A stretch of DNA of 64,000 nt, taken from positions 186,001-250,000 of the forward strand of contig NC_062976.1 in assembly GCF_023078275.1 (NCBI RefSeq), written 5' to 3'. Shown here piece after piece: positions 56,065 to 64,000 of this stretch. The position numbers and the translations under genes are program-made. This DNA comes from Leguminivora glycinivorella (Eukaryota > Arthropoda > Insecta > Lepidoptera > Tortricidae). The notes beneath the pieces are model-generated. The model was given only the letters and a program-made list of their open reading frames with translations. It had not been told where the DNA came from and ran no database searches. How positions within the stretch are numbered: the first letter of the stretch is position 1; every line of letters begins with the position of its first letter.

Positions 56065-56454
56065 TAAGTTGTGACAAAAATACTCCATTTTAAAAAGCAA
56101 TTTGTTTACTTAAGATATTATGTTTATTTAAAGCCGTGCTCTAAATTCCTTCTCGTAGTTTTTGCACACATTTCTGGACCTCGCTTCTTATTTAAACATA
56201 CTTCGATATAACGACTTTTTGAGAAGATTCTTATTATTTTACTTATAATAATAGAAAATTGTGTTGTAAGACAAAATTGTATGGATAAAGTGAATTTCAT
56301 CAAAAACAAAACTTGTAAATACTTAGGGCTAAAGTTTATGCTCATCTAGAATCGTAACCTTACTTGGATATTTTATTTCCATTGCAGTGAGACCTTTTCA
56401 ATGAGCACAAACCTTACATGAAGGTCCCCCGACTGCAACCGAAATAAAATATAT
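56065..56454. other. Intergenic, nothing recognised
   Basis: AT-rich spacer. Confidence 0.45.
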
Positions 56455-56540
56455 AAGATTAGCTTTTGCCCGCGGTTTTGGTCGCGTTAGAAAGAGACAA
56501 AAAGTAGCCTGTCACTCTCCATCCCTTTAACTATCTTCAC
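56455..56540 (-). repeat. Interspersed repeat family B, partial
   Basis: TAGCTTTTGCCCGCGGTTTT, GTCGCGTTAGAAAGAGACAA, AAAAGTAGCC. Confidence 0.6.
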
Positions 56541-56686
56541 TTATTGGGAGAAATTATTCATTTTATTATTTTCAATTTATAATGTAATTTTTGACGATCA
56601 TGATTCATGATGAGAAGATAAACATAACTTTGGCATGTAACAAATTTATAGTGTAACAACCCGCGGCTTTATAGTGTAATATTTCG

Positions 56687-57172
56687 ACACTATGATCGGT
56701 GGGTAAAAAGTACTTTTTTCTATTATCCCTTACAATTTTTTACATTTTGCTTATACTTATCGCAAACGTAATCTTCAAGCAAGCAAACAACGATCGTCTT
56801 AGAGCACATTGATTGTAAGAGACCGCCGACCGATTATCCGTATCCCGCTAACGATACCCATATTATCCGTATCCGTATCGCTATCGCTATCGCTATCGCT
56901 ATCGCTATCGCTATCGCTATCGCTATCGCTATCGCTATCGCTATCGCTATCGCTATCGCTATCGCTATCCCTATCGCTATCCCTATCGCTATCCCTATCG
57001 CTATCCCTATCCCTATCCCTTATCAAGATGTTTAATGATATAACACTTTAAGTTCTCGCGCTTTGTACACATATTTAAAGTCACATACAGGTCGAACGCG
57101 ATTAATTAACATTATTTTTACCTTTTTTCCCAACGTTTCGGCCAGGTTGCACTGGCCGTGGTCGCGGAAGAC
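56687..57172 (+). repeat. Duplicated block with CTATCG array, copy 1
   Basis: Starts ACACTATGATCGGTGGGTAA, contains the hexamer array (56865-57020), then GTTCTCGCGCTTTGTACACA, and ends with the Penelope-type terminal motif CCAACGTTTCGGCCAGG. Repeated at 57843-58262. The distal part recurs at 63838-64000. Confidence 0.85.
56865..57020 (+). repeat. (CTATCG/CTATCC)n hexanucleotide array
   Basis: About 25 hexamers; CTATCG units in the first two thirds, alternating with and then replaced by CTATCC. Related shorter arrays at 58025-58120, 58573-58600 and 58885-58920. Confidence 0.95.
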
Positions 57173-57204
57173 TGACGTCAATATTTTATCATGAAATAAA
57201 GAAA

Positions 57205-57312
57205 TCTAAATCTAAATCTTAAAATATCACGACAATCCGTCGCTCCGTTTTGCCGTGAAAGACGGACAAATAAACAGACACACACACTTCCCATTTATAA
57301 TATTAGTATGGA
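57205..57312 (-). repeat. Interspersed repeat family B, partial
   Basis: ATCCGTCGCTCCGTTTTGCC, GTGAAAGACGGACAAATAAA and CCCATTTATAATATTAGTAT. Confidence 0.65.
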
Positions 57313-57454
57313 TGTTCATCTGGCATCGCATGTGGCTTGACATTTTCACTGCCTATTTATACTAACTTTTTCTGTGATTTCGACAGATCAAAAGGTCTGT
57401 AGACCCCTAATTAGAGATATTTTTTTCATTTCAAAGCAGCAATTATATTAAACT

Positions 57455-57660
57455 AGCTTTTGCCCGCGACTTCGCTCGCGTTTGAAAGAGAAAAAAATAG
57501 CCTATGTCATTCTCCATCCCTTCAACTATCTCCACTTAAAAAATCACGTCAATTCGTTGCTCCGTTTTGCCGTGAAAGACGGACAAACAAACAGACACAC
57601 ACTTTCCCATTTATAATATTACTAGCTTTTACCCGCGGCTTCGCCCGCGTAATAAAAGTA
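57455..57660 (-). repeat. Interspersed repeat family B, near-complete short copy
   Basis: CTAGCTTTTGCCCGCGACTT at the left to CCCATTTATAATATTACTAG at the right; a further CTAGCTTTTACCCGCGGCTT follows directly. Confidence 0.7.
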
Positions 57661-57842
57661 TTCATTAAGATTTTCATTTGGATCCTTAGGTTTCTCTGGT
57701 ATATTTATCTGCGATTATTTCGATTGCACATAATACTTTTGCTTGCAATGATTGTAGAAATATTACACATCGACCACAGCGTAGGTAATTCTATATACGC
57801 TGGGGAAACCTTTATAAACATCCCACATAGCCCGTATTTCGA

Positions 57843-58325
57843 CACTATATGATCGGTGGGTAAAAAGTACTTTTTTCTATTATCCCTTACAATTTTTTAC
57901 ATTTTGCTTATACTTATCGCAAACGTAATCTTCAAGCAAGCAAACAACGATCGTCTTAGAGCACTTTGATTGTAAGAGACCGCCGACCGATTATCCGTAT
58001 CCCTCTAACGATACCCATATTATCCGTATCCGTATCCCTATCTCTATCCCTATCGCTATCGCTATCGCTATGGCTATCGCTATCCCTATCGCTATCCCTA
58101 TCGCTATCCCTATCCCTTATCAAGATAACACTAAGTTCTCGCGCTTTGTACACATATTTAAAGTCACATACAGGTCGAAAGCGATTAATTAACATTATTT
58201 TTACCTTTTTTCCCAACGTTTCGGCCAGGTTGCACTGGCCGTGGTCGCGGAAGACTGACGTCCCAGCAAAATGTCACCGGAGATGTAAACAACACAAAAC
58301 TACCCGATATTAATTTATATAAATG
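57843..58325 (+). repeat. Duplicated block with CTATCG array, copy 2
   Basis: Same order as 56687-57172 with a shorter hexamer array (58025-58120). Extends further right through CCCAGCAAAATGTCACCGGA and CTACCCGATATTAATTTA, as does the copy at 63838-64000. Confidence 0.85.
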
Positions 58326-59700
58326 TTCGGGGTAGACAAATAAATATAATCTACCCGCATGTAATTATTTACGACATCACATTAGAAACCTCAAAAATAA
58401 CAGTACTTCTCCACTATTTAATGGATGTTATTATACATATAAACCTTCCTCTTGAATCACTCTATCTATTAAAAAAAAACCGCATCAAAATCCGTTGCGT
58501 AGTTTCAAAGATTTAAGCATACAAAGGGACATAGGGACAGAGAAAGCGACTTTGTTTTATACTATGTAGTGACATCGCTATCCCTATCGCTATCCCTATC
58601 ATTCATTCATTTATTTATTCCTTTATCAAACATAGTTTTACATGTCAACAAAATTACATATAAATACATTCTTCTTTGTTATTTTTTGTTATTAAGTGTC
58701 TACAGTCGGCACTTATAACTTACATAGTTAATGCAAACATGCTGTCGAAGATACATTTCAATTTTATAATTCAAAATGGTTGGTATAGTGAACCAGTTCA
58801 AGAGTGCACGTCGTTGAAAAATTCGTCAACAGTGTAATACGCTTCAAGCATAAGTTTATTTTTAAGTTTATTTACGAATTTACGATTATCGCTATCCCTA
58901 TCGCTATCCCTATCCCTTATCAAGATAACACTAAGTTCTCGCGCTTTGTACACATATTTAAGAGCGCTATGACAAAAAAAGGCGATATATTGTAAAATGC
59001 ACAATATTTATCGACAAAGTTGTACACTTTACTCATACTAAAAGACAGTGAAAGTACTTGTTTCATTTAGAACATCTTATTAACTGTCGGTTAAATAAAA
59101 AACATATGAAAAAAAAAGCTTTTTCAATTAGTAATGATTGTTTTTCTGATGCTCGTTTAGGAAAAACCGCGTGAAGCACAGAATTCGAAGCTCTTATTAT
59201 GTACAATTTGATAAGATCACTCTCATAAATGAGGTAAAATTAAGTTCCAAATATCTTGTACTTAAGGCCCATTAAACAATATTTATCATTTAATCCTTTG
59301 AAATTGAGTAATTGAAAGTAAAACGAACTCAATTTTGTCTTGAAAATACATCGAAACAAGTGATCATTTCTCCGAAAATCTACATGTTATCGAAGTTATT
59401 TTGGTATATAAATAATCTGCACAATGTGCTTAAACTGCTGTTATCCATTTGTCGTTATAATATTTTATCATGATTTTTTGCCAATTTTTTGAAAACTAGC
59501 CTTCCTGTCGCTATTTTACCGGCGACGGACGCCTGCGATTTCAGTGCCGCACCGGAGCTCGAGGGGGTAAGACGTATGTCGCTTTGGTCTCCGAGTTTTC
59601 ATCGCAAACGTCGAGAATATTTATTGTTGTGTGGGTCGGACGCCTTGTTTCTACACGGGCTATCCTCGCATTGTGTGTGTGTAAACAGCGACCAACGAAT
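58326..59700. other. Spacer with a third partial CTATCG block
   Basis: 58573-58600 and 58885-58965 repeat the CTATCC/CTATCG hexamers and AAGTTCTCGCGCTTTGTACA. An open frame at 59489-59704 shows no domain. No gene called. Confidence 0.45.
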
Positions 59701-60014
59701 TTGATCCTAGATCCGTAAATATTTGCTTTTGTAATACTTTGTTATGTTTAAATGTTAAAGTATTACAACGTTGTGATGATAAAAATGTGAAAATTACAAT
59801 ACGGTCAAGATGATAAGACACATCAAGATGGTACTCGGGATCTGATGATGGAGCCAGAAAGTGGTCACCAGTACCAGTGAACCATGTAAGTAAACGACTT
59901 CGTGTTTAGGCTCGTTGGGTTCGTCTCAACAAGACCTTTGACAAGAGGTGGTACTCAGGGTCTGATGATGGAGCCAGATGGTGGTCACCAGTACCAATGA
60001 ACCATATAACTAAA

Positions 60015-60250
60015 CCCAGAGATGGGGAAATCGTAATCGATTCCGGATTACACGATTACTTGATTTTACTTTGTAATCTGACACTACTGGGTGTCAGATT
60101 ACTTGTAATGTAATCAAGTGAAACGGTAAATTACCATTACATGTAAAGGAATCACTAATCATCTATACAATCATTACTATTACCAATAATTCGGAATCAT
60201 AGTCGATTCAAAATAACTGAAATTATTGACTTGATTACTTTCAGATTACG
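60015..60250 (+). mobile_element. CAGAGATGGG-type insertion at the start of the satellite
   Basis: Begins CCAGAGATGGGGAAATCGTA (compare TAGAGATGGG of the 24562 hAT-like MITE) and is full of GATTAC/GTAATC words. The right border is unclear. Confidence 0.5.
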
Positions 60251-62325
60251 AATATGTAGTACCTCAGATTGCTGACTGTCACTTTGACACAAAAGTCGTC
60301 ATGGGTGTCGTAAAATAGGTTTTAGGAGGTGCTGATTCCAAAATTAATGACTAATGTTCAATCTGACATTGCTGACTGTCACTCTGACACAAAAGTCGTC
60401 ATGGGTGTCGTAAAATAGGTTTTAGAGGGTGCTGATTCCAAAATTAATGACCAATGTGGAATCTGACATTGCTGACTGTCACTTTGACACAAAAGTCGTC
60501 ATGGGTGTCGTAAAATAGGTTTTAGGAGGTGCTGATTCCAAAATTAATGACTAATGTTCAATCTGACATTGCTGACTGTCACTCTGACACAAAAGTCGTC
60601 ATGGGTGTCGTAAAATAGGTTTTAGGGGGTGCTGATTCCAAAATTAATGACCAATTTGGAATCTGACATTGCTGACTGTCACTTTGACACAAAAGTCGTC
60701 ATGGGTGTCGTAAAATAGGTTTTAGGGGGTGCTGATTCCAAAATTAATGACCAATGTGGAATCTGACAATGCTGACTGTCACTTTGACACAAAAGTCGTC
60801 ATGGGTGTCGTAAAATAGGTTTTAGGGGGTGCTGATTCCAAAATTAATGACCAATGTTCAATCTGACATTGCTGTCTGTCACTCTGACACAAAAGTCGTC
60901 ATGGGTGTCGTAAAATAGGTTTTAGGGGGTGCTGATTCCAAAATTAATGACCAATGTCCAATCTGACATTGCTGACTGTCACTCTGACACAAAAGTCGTC
61001 ATGGGTGTCGTAAAATAGGTTTTAGGGGGTGCTGATTCCAAAATTAATGACCAATGTTCAATCTGACATTGCTGACTGTCACTTTGACACAAAAGTCGTC
61101 ATGGGTGTCGTAAAATAGGTTTTAGGGGGTGCTGATTCCAAAATGAATGACCAATTTGGAATCTGACATTGCTGACTGTCACTTTGACACAAAAGTCGTC
61201 ATGGGTGTCGTAAAATAGGTTTTAGGGGTGCTGATTCCAAAATTAATGACCAATGTGGAATCTGACATTGCTGACTGTCACTTTGACACAAAAGTCGTCA
61301 TGGGTGTCGTAAAATAGGTTGTAGGAGGTGCTGATTCCAAAATTAATGACTAATGTTCAATCTGACATTGCTGACTGTCACTCTGACACAAAAGTCGTCA
61401 TGGGTGTCGTAAAATAGGTTTTAGGGGTGCTGATTCCAAAATTAATGACCAATTTGGAATCTGACATTGCTGACTGTCACTTTGACACAAAAGTCGTCAT
61501 GGGTGTCGTAAAATAGGTTTTAGGGGTGCTGATTCCAAAATTAATGACCAATTTGGAATCTGACATTGCTGACTGTCACTTTGACACAAAAGTCGTCATG
61601 GGTGTCGTAAAATAGGTTTTAGGGGGTGCTGATTCCAAAATTAATGACCAATGTGGAATCTGACAATGCTGACTGTCACTTTGACACAAAAGTCGTCATG
61701 GGTGTCGTAAAATAGGTTTTAGGGGTGCTGATTCCAAAATTAATGACCAATGTTCAATCTGACATTGCTGACTGTCACTCTGACACAAAAGTCGTCATGG
61801 GTGTCGTAAAATAGGTTTTAGGGGTGCTGATTCCAAAATTAATGACCAATGTTCAATCTGACATTGCTGACTGTCACTCTGACACAAAAGTCGTCATGGG
61901 TGTCGTAAAATAGGTTTTAGGGGGTGCTGATTCCAAAATTAATGACCAATGTTCAATCTGACATTGCTGACTGTCACTTTGACACAAAAGTCGTCATGGG
62001 TGTCGTAAAATAGGTTTTAGGGGTGCTGATTCCAAAATTAGTGACCAATTTGGAATCTGACATTGCTGACTGTCACTTTGACACAAAAGTCGTCATGGGT
62101 GTCGTCAAATAGGTATCCGGAGGTGTTTGAAAACTAATGACCAATTTGGAATCTGACACTGTTGACTGTCACTTTGACACAAAAGTGATCATGGGTGTCT
62201 TCAAATAGGTTTTCATGGGTACTGATCTCAATATTAATGATCAATTTGGAATCTGACATTGCTGACTGTCACTTTGACATAAAAGTCGTTATGGGTGTCG
62301 TCAAATAGGTTTCCTTTCCAGGGGT
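60250..62325 (+). repeat. Satellite array, forward, about 21 units of ~101 bp
   Basis: Unit words: ATCTGACATTGCTGACTGTC, ACTTTGACACAAAAGTCGTC, ATGGGTGTCGTAAAATAGGT, GTGCTGATTCCAAAATTAAT and GACCAATGT. Internal units are nearly identical; the last three toward the turn are diverged (for example AAATAGGTATCCGGAGGTG). Confidence 0.92.
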
Positions 62326-63300
62326 ACTGTGCAATGTCAGGTTCCAAATCGGTCATTACTTTTTAAATCATTTCATTAATTTTGGAATCAGTGCCCCCTA
62401 AAAACTATTTGACTACACCCATGATTCCTTTTGTGTCAAAATTACAATTAGCACTGTGAGATTCCAAAATAGTCGTTAATTTTGGAATCAGCACCCCCGG
62501 AAACCTTTTTGAAGACACCCATGACGACTTTTGTGTCAAAGTGACAGTCGGCAATGTCAAGATTCCAAATCGGTCATTAGTTTTCAAATCAGCACCTCCG
62601 GAAACTTATTTGACGACACCCATGACGACTTTTGTGTCAAAGTGACAGTCAGCAATGTTAGATTCCACATTAGTCATTATTTTTGGAATCAGCACCCCCT
62701 AAAACCTATTTTACGACACCCATGATGACTTTTGTGTCAAAGTGGCAGTCAGCAATGTTAGATTCCACATTGGTCATTAATTTTGGAATCAGCACCCCCT
62801 AAAACCTATTTTACGACACCCATGACGACTTTTGTGTCAAAGTGACAGTCAGCAATGTCAGATTCCACATTGTTCATTAATTTTGGAATCAGCACCCCCG
62901 CAAACCTATTTGACGACACCCATGACGACTTATGTGTCAAAGTGACAGTCAGCAATGTCAGATTCCACATTGGTCATTAATTTTGGAATCAGCACCCCTA
63001 AAACCTATTTTACGACACCCATGACGACTTTTGTGTCAAAGTGACAGTCAGCAATGTCAGATTCCACATTGTTCATTAATTTTGGAATCAGCACCCCCGC
63101 AAACCTATTTGACGACACCCATGACGACTTTTGTGTCAAAGTGACAGTCAGCAATGTCAGATTCCACATTGGCCATTAATTTTGGAATCAGCACCCCTAA
63201 AACCTATTTTACGACACCCATGACGACTTTTGTGTCAAAGTGACAGTCAGCAATGTCAGATTCCAAATCGGTCATTAATTTTTAAATCAGCACACCTGAA
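62326..63300 (-). repeat. Satellite array, reverse, about 9-10 units
   Basis: Reverse complement of the same unit (ACACCCATGACGACTTTTGT, AAAGTGACAGTCAGCAATGT). The units nearest the turn and at the outer edge are the most diverged, as in the forward array. Confidence 0.92.
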
Positions 63301-63551
63301 AACCTATACTCGTGGTATATGCACTTGAAATGTGAAAGTGAAAATGCTAGAATGACATGTAAACCACGAAGTTGTATAGTCATATTGTTCATTGGTATTG
63401 GTGACCACCATCTGGCTCCATCATCAGACCCTGAGCACCACCTTGAAGTAATTAGAATTGTATTTGTCTTATTTTATCATCATATTAATATAATTATACT
63501 TTACTCTAATACTTATCATATAACAAAAGCAAATATTTGGGATGGGATCTA

Positions 63552-63837
63552 CTTTTATAATTATTACTTTAATTTTTTAAATAAATTTTAACATAATTGA
63601 TATTATTTCGCGCTATATTCTCGTATTTTCGTACAAAATAATGTTTATTAGAAACCAAGTTTATATCGAGATAGTAGATTGTGGTTGTTATCAAAATTCC
63701 ATAGAAAGGATCAAGATTGTTTTGTCCATTATTGTAGTGCGAGCGAGTGATAAGACGTGCTAGAAAGGGTCGGCATATTGGGCTCGCGCGGCGGGTAAAA
63801 TACCTAATTTCGCCCGACGCCGAAATGTTATAACGCT
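63552..63837. other. Spacer, nothing recognised
   Basis: AT-rich. Confidence 0.45.
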
Positions 63838-64000
63838 CTTAAAGTCACATACAGACAGGTCGAATGCGATTAATTAACATTATTTTTACCTTTTTTCCCA
63901 ACGTTTCGGCCAGGTTGCACTGGCCGTGGTCGCGGAACACTGACGTCCCAGCAAAATGTCACCCCATGTAAACAACACAAAACTACCCGATATTAATTTA
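63838..64000 (+). repeat. Repeat end shared with 57-58 kb, Penelope-type terminal motif
   Basis: AAAGTCACATACAGACAGGT, CGATTAATTAACATTATTTT, CCAACGTTTCGGCCAGGTTG and CTACCCGATATTAATTTA match 58150-58325; cut by the window end. Confidence 0.75.

Larger units (their letters stand above)
59703..63551 (+). repeat. 3.85-kb inverted structure made of ~100-bp satellite units
   Basis: The outer arms share AAATATTTGCTTTTG (59717 side and, inverted, the 63524 side) and GGTGGTACTCAGGGTCTGAT plus GATGGAGCCAG blocks (59829 and 59947; inverted at 63390-63445). Inside lie forward units to about 62325 and reverse units from about 62326 to 63300. The whole can fold on itself. Confidence 0.85.

Noticed and set aside
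56799..58313. Open frames on both strands of the CTATCG arrays (Leu-Ser and Asp-Ser repeat proteins)
   Set aside because: Frames follow automatically from a stop-free hexamer repeat; no gene signals.
59489..59704. Open frame of 71 codons just left of the satellite structure
   Set aside because: No recognisable domain or Cys pattern matching the family.

Overview
This is repeat-rich insect nuclear DNA, almost certainly from a moth or butterfly. Pointers are intron-containing genes with long AT-rich introns, CCTAA (TTAGG-type insect telomere) motifs, and a dense mixture of RTE, R4/Dong-like, R1/TRAS-like and Penelope-like retroelements, tRNA-derived SINEs and palindromic MITEs of the kind common in lepidopteran genomes. 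No rRNA gene, CRISPR array or prokaryotic operon is visible.

The single-copy content that stands out is a cluster of six small three-exon genes, five on the + strand (5828-8332, 9888-11702, 14570-15467, 22803-23427, 27520-29923) and one on the - strand (51465-48399). All encode secreted proteins of 119-133 residues with the same architecture: exon 1 = signal peptide plus first Cys, phase-1 intron, a very short exon 2 (68-89 bp) usually ending in a hydrophobic-IPD-like motif, phase-0 intron, and exon 3 with up to five more Cys. I do not recognise the family. Genes 2, 3 and 5 share an almost nucleotide-identical signal-peptide exon preceded by a (GCC)n 5' leader, whereas their mature parts are strongly diverged. 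A decayed exon 1 near 16943 suggests a lost seventh copy.

Layout. 1-5600: LINE fragments; an R4/Dong-like element sits inside the (TAA)n tail of an RTE element and itself carries two later insertions. 5600-30000: genes 1-5, with MITEs, a telomere-like minisatellite (12955-13765), RTE fragments and, in intron 1 of gene 5, two Penelope-like copies in inverted orientation. 30000-41900: no host gene recognised; a 1.7-kb hAT-like element with perfect 8-bp target duplication (35429-37169), RTE and LINE ends, MITEs. 41880-45030: telomere-like minisatellite split by two R1-clade retrotransposons that join it at the same AACC|T point. 45300-51470: SINE, RTE, then gene 6 with TE-filled introns. 51600-59000: two identical 539-bp repeats, a pogo-like element with nested insertions, and hexanucleotide arrays in duplicated blocks. 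59700-63550: a 3.85-kb inverted structure built of about 30 units of a ~100-bp satellite, forward then reverse. 63838-64000: a repeat end shared with 57-58 kb.

All gene models are read by eye from splice signals, frame and family comparison; none has been tested against transcripts.
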